Origin: Homarus americanus | Lineage: Eukaryota > Arthropoda > Malacostraca > Decapoda > Nephropidae | Assembly: GCF_018991925.1 (NCBI RefSeq) | Contig: NW_024732309.1 | Location: forward strand, 287,501 to 351,500 | Length of the DNA stretch: 64,000 nt | Reading direction: 5' to 3' | Shown here: positions 37,377 to 50,000 of the stretch, piece by piece | Layout of the letters: every line of letters starts with the position of its first letter | Position numbering within the stretch: the stretch's first letter is position 1 | The notes under the pieces: generated by a model | Told to the model about the DNA's origin: nothing | The model's input: only the letters and a program-made list of their open reading frames with translations | Database searches by the model: none | Program-made: the position numbers and the translations under genes

Positions 37377-37669
37377 CAGCTCCTCCCCGACCTACGACGG
37401 GGTTAGGGACCCAAATCCAGGTCGTAAGTCAAAATGGTCGTAAGTCGGAAATGCTTAGTCAATACATAGAAAATCTAAAATGGGCGTCTCTTTTTCTTTT
37501 CAGCTCCACAAAACATTCACTTTTAAGCTTGCCAGCCATTTTAAAGTGAATTACAAACGAAAATTTTGTGTGTACTGACTTAGGAACTCGAAAATATGTA
37601 ATTTGACCAAATTTTGGTACGACTGAGGCAGGTCGTAAGTGCGGGTGGTCGTAAGTCGGGGAGGAGCTG
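37377..37669 (-). mobile_element. Palindromic MITE, copy C (293 bp)
   Basis: Inverted ends CAGCTCCTCCCCGACYTACG, flanked by TA at 37375-37376 and 37670-37671. Lies 3' of PTCD3. On the minus strand it keeps a mini-ORF starting MAGKLKSE, shared with copy D and probably the start of the parental transposase. Confidence 0.85.
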
Positions 37670-38004
37670 TACTGTATTAATCTGTGAAGGCTCCTAATGT
37701 GCATCACATATCAAGGTAAAGAGTTAGCAAACCAGCAGGTAAAGAGTTAGCAAACCAGCAGGAACTCTCTCACCCAATAACACTGAAATGTCCACAATGT
37801 TCAAGAGGGATACAGTACAGTATCAGACTAGGCAAAACTTCCACCGTTCTCATTTCTCAGTCCTACGTAAAAAAAAAAAAAAAAAAATCAATCACACTCG
37901 CATTTACCGACCTGTTCTCATTCCATTGTCCCTCAAATAAAAACTACAATATACAGTAGATGGTTACACATCAAGTTGGTGTCAGCCATATTTCATAAAA
38001 AAGG

Positions 38005-38010
38005 TTTATT
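38005..38010 (-). terminator. Polyadenylation signal AATAAA of PTCD3
   Basis: AATAAA on the minus strand (TTTATT on +), 66 bases beyond the PTCD3 stop. It supports 38076 as the true end of the last exon. Confidence 0.7.
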
Positions 38011-38075
38011 CAGATTTCAATTGCAATACATATAGATGAAGAAGAAGAGTCAGGAGTGAGAAGGTTGGTGTGACT

Positions 38076-41000
38076 TCAGCATCTCTTGTCAACAATATTC
38101 TGGTATAAAATCCCAGAAAGTGTTACGCCCAGGCTAAAAATTACAGTAGGTTCGATGTTCTTAGGTAGCTTGAGTTGAAAATCCACGATGGTATTGTTAT
38201 CTAAGGAATGAGGAAATTTTGCCCACTGTGACAGCCCCTTCAACACATTGTCATGATCAGAACTATAGTGTGTGTTTGTGGTTTTCACTGGGGATGGAAT
38301 GTAACTGCCATTTCCGTCTGAATGCACTGATTACTTTAGTGTAGATTGCCTAACATAATATTTTCCTGGAATGCATTACCACATTATAAGGAGAGTCTAA
38401 TATGTGCATGTGTCTATTTATATACACTACTTTTTCATAAAACATCACTTTAGGGTAATATAGAAAATTGTAATTGTTAACGTAAACATGTTCATACTTA
38501 CCACAGCTATGTCAGCATCTTTCTTATCAACTGCAACTTCATTCAGAGTGTGTAATGAGGTAATGGGTATAGCTCCCAGTACATTGTGGGCATTAGTATT
38601 TGCTTCCTTCATCACCTCTGAAGCCTTACCATACTCTCCACAATAAACCAAGGTAGTTATCAAATCTCCAATCATTTGGCCTGTCCATGAAACCTGGAAC
38701 ACAAGATGCAACTAGTTATACAGAACTGTACATACACACATTACCTTAAATCTGGAACACCAAGAAAATCATACACTGTACTGTACTGTACAGGTCTGGG
38801 AGTGTAGTTATTCACACTATGAGACAGACTACGTATTAAGAGGAACACTGGTAGTGGCTTTAAGAGCAACAGAGGAGCCATATCTGAAAAACTGATCAAT
38901 GAGAAATTTTAACATTTTCAGATGAACATCAATGAAACCAAAATGTATATCAAGGGATTTGTGACTTGAATTATTGTTGGACTTCTTGTTAAATAGGTAG
39001 TTAGTTAGTAAGGCAATACTGTAGTCTTGAAGAACTACTGAGTCAATACCTCTATTTTATTTTATCAGATCAACTTAATACAAAGAATAATTAAAAGGGT
39101 TTTATGTAAAGATGGGGTGGAAAATAATTCCCTGATTAGGAAAACATACAGTGAAAAGGTCAAAGTGGGTCCCATAGGCATGACTGCCTGTTTGAGACAG
39201 TGTGGACATAGCACACTAAGTATACAAGGAGGCGGTGTGTCAGGCACTGTACTTGACCTCCTTCACTTTCTTAACTTATAAAGTTAATGTTTCGTATGAA
39301 ATGAAAATGTTCAATTACTTTATAAATATTGAAAACTTAAGAGACAGGTAAAATATTTAGCATATACTGTACTGTATTCCTTGATTTCTTAAAGAGTTAA
39401 TTACCTAAATGTGTATACTGTATTTTAGTCATAAATTATTAATATATGTGGGTGTGCCAACTGCCCTCCTTCCTAGGCAAGCCTTGTCAACTTCTACATC
39501 TGAATGGGAGTTACACCAGATTCTGTAGGGCGCTATTCCTTATTTATCCTCATTCAAGTTAAAATATTACAACCACACCCAGTACTATCACTTGCTAGAA
39601 CAAAGGGACAGAGAATATTTTCCTACATCGTGGCAAACTGTTTGTTCAAATGTTGACCAAGATCTAAACTGTTACCTTTTGTCGTCTGGTCTCATCCTGT
39701 CCCTGCACCCTAGTCCATATATCCCAAGCAATATCTGCCAGCTGCCGAGTTAACTGCTCCTGTTCTTGTGACGGCCGATACTTGGACAGTGCCGACAACA
39801 CAAGCGTGACGAGCCGCTCTTGATTAGTGTGGTCAAACACTATCATGTCTGACCATAGTTGGGGTAAATATTCAAATGCCTCCTGAACTCCCACTGACCT
39901 CAACACCTCCTGTAAATTAGAAACTCTACAATAAACTTAGAAACATGTACTGTAATACAAATCAATTGTCAAAGCCAAGTTTAATAATTACACCATTACT
40001 ATCATGTACAGTCAATAAAACAATATTCTGCATCCTTGTCTCTGAAACCATCGGCAACAATCACTGTGACAGAAGCCATGATGATTATTATCAGATTTCT
40101 TGGTCCAGTGTGTCATGTTGTGGTAAAGGTGCAGAATAATCTTCTAGTGGGTGTACATTAAGTTAAGGTTGGTACTTGTGTGATGCATTGTGTAACCAAG
40201 ACGATGTGTTCTGTATATCACATATATTTAATACATAGACATTAACAGGAATACATATAAGACCAATAACTCACGAGTCTTGTTTACAATTATTCATGGT
40301 CCGGTGTGTCATACAGCATAACCCCGTAGAAGTCAAGAAAATGTTTTGTTGGCTGTACTTAAGACGCACAAAAATTATATTCCTTTACCTAAATTTCAGT
40401 ATCTATTACATTATCATTCATTATAGGGGTAACTAAATTTATTGTGTAATTCACAAGCAAACTTAATCAAAATAATAAGGTTTTGTTTTAATTTACACCT
40501 TTTAGAAATTTCAAATAATTCTCTTTGCTCTCCTGACATTCTACAACTTATGAAATTTTATGAGAATATTTTCATTAGTATATAGTACAGTATATAAAGG
40601 TTGTGAAGAAAATTATGTATATCTACTCGAAATTGTGATGAAAAATAACAATAACAAACTGTAGGTCACAGCTGGCCCGAACAAATGTTTATTCCCTTTA
40701 TGTTTTTACCTTATGATAATTTTTTTTAATACAGTACTATTTTTCCACATTCTGTATGGATGATTCTGTGTGCATGTAACAGTGAAAAACAAAAACAAAA
40801 AAAAGAATATCTCCCCAAAATTTCAAGTTAAACACCAGCTCTTAAGTACTACTGGGTGGCGAGTCGGCTAATATCTCCACTGATATTATTCCTTATTATG
40901 CCTCGTTTAGGATATTGTTCCATGTTAACACCTTCCCTCATGTCACAAATTCAAAAAGATTTATGAACTGTCTTTGAGGTAACGGCCAGAATAATTAGCC

Positions 41001-44000
41001 TATCCCTTCCCAGAACAGAGCCTTCATGAACAGATTCACTAATAGAAACAAACATTACTCAGTGTCAGCAATATATTGGGGGGAGGACAAACTGAGCCTT
41101 CTAATTAAAACATTAAATAGATTTTGCTTACCCCCATTACCCCAGGTTCTGGAGTATATATATGTGGGACTAATTCCTGGTACAGTAACATGAAGTCATC
41201 AATAGTCAGAGATGAACAAGCCAGTCCAAAATAGTGACGACTGTGGAGGGAACAATATTGTATTACACACATCTCCAAAAGAGTCAAGTTCAATATAATT
41301 GTCAAAAGTATTATATAAAGCCTGCATTAAATTATCACCACTTCAGCTATATAAAAATGACATAATTGTATGCACTATAAATATTACTTCATCACCCCAC
41401 TACCTGGTTAAAGTCTACTTACTAATAAATGGATTCTTTATACGAGTCTCCGATCAGATCATAGTTACTACCAGTGTGTAGCAAGTCATCCACCCTCCTG
41501 GCCACATCCAAGCTCTGCAAAATCAAATATTGTTTGTGACAGTAACAATATGGTGAGTGTGACAGTAACAATATGGTGAGTGTGACAGTAACAATATGGT
41601 GAGTGTGACAGTAACAATATGGTGTGTGACATTAACAATATGGTGAGTGTGACAGTAACAATATGGTGAGTGTGACAGTAACAATATGGTGAGTGTGACA
41701 GTAACAATATGGTGTGTATGACATTAACAATATGGTGAGTGTGACAGTAACAATATGGTGTGTATGACAGTAACAATATGGTGAGTGACAGTAACAATAT
41801 GGTGTGTATGACAGTAACAATATGGTGTGTGACAGTAACAATATGGTGAGTGTGACAGTAACAATATGGTGTGTGTGACAGTAACAATATGGTGTGTGAC
41901 AGAAACAATATGGTGTGTGACAGTAACAAGATAGTGTGTGATAATGACAATAGTGTGTATAATAGTGAAATTACTGTGCGAGTGACAATAATGTTTGTGA
42001 TAGTAACAATATACGTACTAAACTATATAAGAAAAAAAATCACTATCGTGCTCAAAAACAAAATCCACATTATACTATTTATAAGGTTTTAGGCTTGGGA
42101 ATGGTGGAGAGCCTCAGTCCACCAGCCAACCACTGTGCCTCCCACAAACAATTCATTTATTACTTTTAACTTATCTTATTTTATAGTTTTATATTAGATT
42201 TTCTTTATTTCTAGGTCACATTGGAGCACTGAAGTGATATCCATGGCAAAGTAGAGCAAGAGCAAAGAAATTATATTTTGATAACTTTTATGGATTCTTA
42301 TATAAGCAAACGCTGCAGCAGTTGACACTCAGTTGAGAATTATGAATATATGACTGCAGAATGCTTGAGATAAGTAACAGGTACCAGCAAATTTAAGAGC
42401 CTCTCACCTGTACATGGTTGCGGCTAATACCCATAGCAGTGACGAAGAAGAATGTGTCTTTAGGATCCTCAACACTGAACTCCTTTCCCTCAATGTGGTC
42501 AAGGATATCAATCAAGATATGACTTATGGGTCCCCCTGAAAAAAATGTTTTAAAAGAGTTATTCACTAAAAATTGACATACATTTGGATATTTCCAGTGA
42601 TAATTTTTCTTAGCGACAATACATATGTGTAAATTCTTATCTTACATAAATATTTTAATACATGAATGCTTTAATTCTGTTATTTTACACGAGTCATCAA
42701 TCATCTTCAAAGCCATAGTTCAAGTGTCTCAGACTCGTATGTTTGTCTCCAATTCTGCAGATTGCTAAATATTTATTTATTAATAAAGAATATTTTCCTT
42801 GTTGATTTACATTTTTCTCCTTTTTACATGAACTGCTAAACAAATTATCAAATATCCATGGATCCTTATACAGGTACAGTAAACCCTTGTTATTCACGGG
42901 GGTTAGGTTCCAAGGAATGGGGTGAATAGGCAAAACCATGAATAGCAACTTATACTACCTTAGTGTTCTACTGTATACCTATACCAAACAACTGACCAGC
43001 CGTGGCAGCACTCATCCCCTCTGTTAACTTATCTAATAATTTGACTTTCTTTGTCAGGGTCATCACTGACTTCTGCCTTTTACATTTCACTCCACTAGCA
43101 TCACTAGCACTGACACTTGGCAGTCTTTCAGGGGCCATTTCACACACAAACACTAAAGTTTTGAGAGTACAACACGAGATGCTGCGCGGGGTAACTCATT
43201 GTGTGCAGGAAAAGGCTCGCAAGCTAGCGACCATAGCCACCATCTGCTTACCGTGAATCGTCGAAATCGTGAACTGTACACCCGAGAATGGCAAGGATCT
43301 ACTGAACAGGTATTGTACAAGTTAATAATCCTTTATCCAAAATTTCTGAAATCGAAAAACTCCAAAGACCAAAGAAAATTCTAGAAGATTCAGATAATGT
43401 TAGCCATGCAGCTGACATGAGCCGAGCCAAATGCACCTGACCATTACTTCAGTTTGTCCGGTGGGAAACTCTGTTATTTGTTAAAACTGTTTACAGCCAG
43501 ACACTCCTTATACTGATGGTTTTGGCTTGTTATTTTATTGTGAAAGTGTTAAATAGAGCAGCAGATGCCCCTATTGGTCACAGTGAGATAAAGACAAGAA
43601 ACCACCACTCGTTATCAATAGCAAAGGAAATGAAGATTCGTTCATACAGAAATTTTTCCAGTCAACAAAAGTAATAAAACACTTTATAAATGGTGTGAGG
43701 CCACCACCTAGTACGGGCACAAGTGTCACCGTGCCCGAGAGATACTGTACCACCACAGCAAGTTTCAACAAGGTTTCCTCTATCACAAAGTGTGTCATAT
43801 GTGGATGATCCAGCACCTGTTGTGAGTGAACCCGAGGCTGGGCCGTCATGGACGTTTACGGCCTCACACGTGGAAGAGTAATGTTTCAAAAAGGATTCGT
43901 AATGAAGGCAAGGCATACACCAGGCGTATGACCCAAAAAATTACTACCAGCAAAGCAGGTACCAGCATTATACAGTATACTGTACAATACACGTCCATTA

Positions 44001-47000
44001 AATAAAGACATTTACTACACTATTTACATACACACGATCTTATATATCTGATAAGAACATATAATTGAGCACCATTAAACAGTACAGTTCCTCCCCGACT
44101 TACGACCTGCCTCAGTCATACCAAAAATTTGTCAAATTACGTATTTTCGAGTCCCAATGTTAGTGATTGCACTGTGTACTGACAAAATTTTCGTTTGTAA
44201 TTCACTTTAAAATGGCTGGCAAGCTTAAAAGTGAGTTTTGTGATGCTGAGAAGAAAAAGACACCCATTTTAGATTTTCTATGTATTATTTAAGCATTTTT
44301 GACTTACGACCATTTCGACTTACGACCTGGATTTGGGTCCCTAACCCCGTCGTAAGTCGGGGAGGAGCTGTTCAATAATCCCTAATTATTCATATACAGT
44401 ATTTCATATTTATGCCTTCAACAATTAATAACAATTTCTAGCATCATATTTTGCCTCTGTAGGTTTCCAAGCTAATTGTTTATACGATAGAGCTTTAGTG
44501 TCACAATAAATACCCCTCATGTAACATTACAATGAGAACTTAATTAAAATTCCAGGATATTCACTGTCCTAGATGATGTCCAATTACCAGAGGATTGATT
44601 GATTGTGGTAATTACATCCCTGGTGACCCAACAGCTTAGGTCATATGCCGCCCAATTAAAATAAAAGCTTACACGACTAAAATCATAGTATGTAAGGTAT
44701 ACTGTATATACTTGTCACACTTGCCAGATGCTTCTGGTGTCATTGTACAGGGGTACCTAGTGACAGCACTAGGATCCCGCTTCCTCTATCAAGGAATAAA
44801 CAATTGAAATTAAAAATTGAATGTAAGGTAAAAAACATAAATATTTAATAGTATAAAACTTCCACAAAAAACATTTAAATCAGAGGAGGTCGTGGAAATT
44901 TCAAGAAGTAAAACTCACGTTCTCGGCAGTGTATAGTCAGCAGGTAATAATATGATGCCAGGGATGGTTGGATTCCGAGGCTATTGAATTCGGCGAGGAC
45001 CTGAAGACTGATCTGCCGTGCCTGTCGCCAGCTAGCCACCTGACCGAGGGCTTCCAGAGTACTGTTCAGTGTTCCTAAGTTTGGGTCAATACCTGATTCT
45101 GCCATGGTAGTCAACAGTTCCTGGAAATGTAGGAAAGAAAATCAGAACAAGAATGGAGACTGTAAGGCTAAGTTACTTGATGAAAGACTCAAAAGTAAAT
45201 TTAATGAAATCCACACAGCAGTCTTTGACCCTTGTTTTCTTAGTTAAGATGTATGAAAATAGACACTGCCCAGGTAACGGATGGGTTAAGTTCCTGGAGG
45301 CTATCCACAAGTTGAATTATCCATAAACCAGAAGTAACCCTTCTATGGATAATCACATAGTACACATAATGTACTGTATATACAATTACAGTACTATACC
45401 TACACACTACAATGTACTGTAATTACAAAGTAGCAATAAAAGAATAGGAAAGAAAGATAAGTACAGTACACAAATACAATTAAGTACAGTAAATACAAAA
45501 CTAGCGTACAAATGTATATTGCAGCAAGACCTCGCTTAAGTGCTGTTCCAGTTAATGTTTACTAATTGCGTCGATACTATTTCTATACCCAGGTTCCACA
45601 CAACGTTGTGTACAATGAAAGATAAAAGTCGTGTCGTGAAATTTGGTGAAAACGTATGCCGAAGGGCTCAACTTTTGGTGCGCTCTGCCTTGTGGTAGGG
45701 AGCTCATAATGTTTCACGAGTTATATTTAATATTCGGACAAGACCTCGACACGACTTTTGTCTTTGGTGTACAATGTCACCGAGGAGCATCATTTTCACT
45801 TAAGCCTCTGCTGAGTGTGGATGCCGTCGAGTGTTCTGTGTACCTTATGTTCACCTTGTTTATGTTTTTTGCTCTACTATGCCCATTGATCAGGCTTCAA
45901 AGCAAACAGCAAGCAATTCTGCTAGTTGCAAGAAGCAATGGAGAAGCATCAGTTTTGTAGTGAAGATGTCAACAAGTGTGCTGTGGATATAGTGGTAGCG
46001 TTGGGTATACCCGCTACCACGGTGCGCACTATTCATGCAAGCATTCAATCATATAGAGGAGAGACTATATGCTGGCTGAAGATGACCCTAATAGAGAACG
46101 TAACTCTTGTGCACTGAAATATCATGGAGAGTTTCTGATGCTACTACGAACTGTACAGAGAAGAAGAAGCAAACCAAGCAGTCAACACTGGATTTTTTTT
46201 TTCACGAGAGGAAAGCAGACAGCAGGAGAAGAAGCACAAGACGATCCCCACACAGTGTGTTTCAGCGATGCCCCGCCACCCTCCCTCCCACCGCTCACTT
46301 ACTTCACCTTTGGCCACCAATGAGTACAATATAAACTTATCCCCCCTTATTTGCAAGGGTTACGTTCTTGGAAATAACCACGAGTCGAGAATTGCAAATA
46401 CCGAATTTAATACCTCATGGAACAATAGGGTATGGTACCATGGCTACCAAGAATACCAGTTTTGTCATATATTTTGGGTTAGAAATGATAAAAAATTCAG
46501 AGATGGTGTTGGTTTTTGTATGGAGTGAGTTTTTCTAATACAAATTCATAAATTTTAATAAAAATAATTGTTTTCTCTATGTATAATTCAAGTCTGAGTA
46601 CTACAAGTATATATAAGGAAAATGAAGAGTGTGTGTGTGTTGTCACGATAACAAACTTAACAGAGTGTAAAAGTATCTGTGGCAGTACTGTACTACACTA
46701 ATACTGTACCTAATATGGCTGTGTCCATCATAAGGTATACAAGTTGATTATTGGGAGATGAACACACACAAAAATTAATGAATATCTTGATTTTTTTTCT
46801 TTCTTACCATAAACTGGAAATCTATCAGAACAATAATAAACTAGAGGTATTATTCAGCAGGTAACTACGAGTGAGAGCAACAAAAGCTTTTCCAGAGTCA
46901 ATTGTTTGTTCCTTTCACTGTACAGCTCCCTTGAATAATAAAAGGACTATATGAAGCAAGATACTATACTATATTATGGGTGAACTTGCCTTGACTAGCT

Positions 47001-50000
47001 GCCACCGAAGTTCAAAGGCATCGCGGAGATATGAAGCAACCCGGATGAGAGAGTTGTAAGTGTGAGCATCCAGAGGAATATCCTTCTCCCTGCATTCCTG
47101 ATAAAGCTGCCAGGCTCTGTCAACCTACATGAAAATATCACATGCAGGTATTATATCACTAAATTAATTACCCATAAAAAGTGTTGAATCACACTTTTAT
47201 CATGTGAACAAAGCACATATTCTTCATGTACAAAAAGGGCTTCTATTAAATTCTCATGTTCACTTCTATCGATTACAATTATATTTAAAAATAGAAAATT
47301 TACATCTCCAACACAATACGTAACAGTTGTACACCTATACACAGCAGAAGTTGGCTGGGTAATGAGGTTAGGTTCCTGCACCTCTCATGACCTTCCTAAT
47401 TGTGGCAGACTATTTGTGTAATCTCTAGTCATTGTGCGTGAGTGTGTCTGTCTTAGATACAGTATACACAGTCAATCTTTACAGTATATGGACAATATAG
47501 TGTAGGTAGTTAATCATCTACTGTATACAACCATACCTGCAAGTACTGAGCCATACCACGAATCAGGGCACTATATGCTGCAGGTCCTCTGTTACTTAAA
47601 GACTCGAACAACTCTTCAGCAAGTCCGTTATCTCTGAAAAGAAAATTATACAATTTAAAATATAATAATTAAAGTCAAATACCTTATCTCTTAAAGCTTA
47701 CAATACAGTACACACATTTGAGACCTTTTTGTGGATCTACAGAATTGCTTATTTTATATAACCAAAAGCCGAGTCTTGAACAAGGGAAAAAAGTGTACTG
47801 TAAGTGGCAGATAGGGTACGGCTTCTCTCCAAACTTTAGCATGATGGAAGCCCAGACATAATATTAAATGGCTAAAGTTAATTATATACTGTCATCATTA
47901 ATCATACCAGCTTTGACTCTTCAAAAATCCACAGCACACACATACAAGGGCAATTCTATTTTAGGAGAAAATATCACTAGTGTTTGGGTACAACTAAAAC
48001 TTGACATAATCTAGTGGGAGTACTGTACAGTATATGAAAAAATGCATTGCTCTTCTTATCCTCATAACACAAGATTCTTGACTTTAAATATCTGTAATTG
48101 GTAACAACCATAACACAATACTGCTGAGTAAACTGTTTTGTAAAATACTTTGAATCATACTCTTTATATTAACCCCTCCCCACACACACAGATTTTTGTT
48201 TGCTTGGCACTGGCATTGTAAAGCCTTTAATATCAATGAATTTAAAAGCCCAATCACATGTAAATGTGTATAAACCATTGATTTTTTTTTTAAACTGCAA
48301 CACCTTGATAGATCTAACCATTCACGTTACTTTATCCTCTTCACAACTTGTCAAGTTATTAGTTGGGTGATTAGTCAAGTCCAAGTGTGTGTCAATTCTG
48401 GTGATGTAACAATGTTCTCTAGCAAGTTTTTTATACAAGTTAACAACTCTTATTCCAAAGTTTTTAGTTTTGGCAAGTAACTGTACTGATAACTTCTCTA
48501 ATCTGAGGCTGTGACCTCATAGGAGTAGCCAACCACTGACTCTAGATATGTAAAGCTTACTTTCTAATGTTCTAGTAACTCTTGGGAAGTGAGGTGCCAG
48601 TGTCAAACATAAAGTTTTGAAAGCCCATCTTTAGACAGTCTCAATCAATTGAAAATATTTGGTACATCTTGGAGACCAAGCAGAGTTATATTCTAACACA
48701 TAAAACATGTCAAAGAAAAAATCCGAGATAATTACTTACTTCCATGTTTTCCTGACTGTCAGGACACCTTGGCGGTACCAGCGCTCTTCAACCCAGTCTT
48801 TATCCAGGGGGTCCTCACAGTTGTAATAGGAGACCAGTTCAAGAAGTTCCTGGCGAACTTTATCACTCAACTCTACAAGAAAAAGAATGTGTGTGAAAAT
48901 AATATATACAGTACATACACGTTATATAATAATAAAAAAAAGAAAAATGTGTCCACGAAAAAGGAGTAAGGCATGAAGCAGATAAGTCTGCTCGGGTGGT
49001 ATGAACTTACCAAACCAAGGAAAAGGAAAACATTGGTAAAACAAGTGTATAATTCAGAAGTGGATGGTAGTAGGAAGATGGGAAGACTATGAGAGATAAG
49101 GGAAAAGTAGTGTGTGTGTGTGTGTAAACAAGTGGAGAGTATGGCATGGAGTGATTTTTGGGGGGGCAAATACATTCTGCTGATGCTGCCTGTGTGAAAT
49201 AACAGAGGTAAGAAACCAGAAGGGTACCTGGGGCCTTGTTGTGGAAGGGGAGTACTAGTGTGAAATGGTTAACTATACATACACTAAACATTTTTTCAGA
49301 TTTCACATTAGTACAGTACAGTATATAATGTACTGTATCTATAATGATTACCAAGTCTTCATTTCTTTCCTACACTATTTCCCTGTTTCTACCTCTTAGT
49401 GCTTCATTTGTTATACTTCTCCTATCTGTGACTACTGAATTAGGGCAAACTATGTGCTTTTCTTTTTTCTTCACACGTCCTAACTCCTATGGCTGGAGCA
49501 GGTGCAGTACAGGATTATTTAACTAAATATGTGTGTGTGTTTGGGGGGGATGATTGATCCTACCTTACACAGCTACAAGAACTTAAGTTTACATTTTGAC
49601 ACACACACATGGGACTTAAAAAACAGGTTTTCTAGCTTAAACTATCTTTTAATATAGGTACATTTTAAAATTAATTTCTGGGTTTTTGTAAACAAATTTG
49701 TACCATTTACACAAACCACAAGTATTTGGTATAATATAAAGGTCAAGTTTAAAGCATGCTGTGAATGCTTAAGCCTCATAGGTGCATTATTGACGAGCCT
49801 TGGTGTAGTGCAGAGCATCAAGGTTCAAGAAGTAAAGCAGGGGAAAGTTTTATGATTAGATAAGCACAGAACCAAAGTAGGCCAAGTGACGGTATGCCTG
49901 AAGACAATATGTATGATGTCTTGAACTAGTATTAATTATATCTGCACTAACAATGATACAATCTGTCACTTGAATCACTTCAATATATTTCACTGGTTCC

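Noticed and set aside
41486..41950. 154-codon HTILLLSH-type repeat protein on the minus strand
   Set aside because: Artefact of the 23-bp intronic minisatellite in PTCD3.
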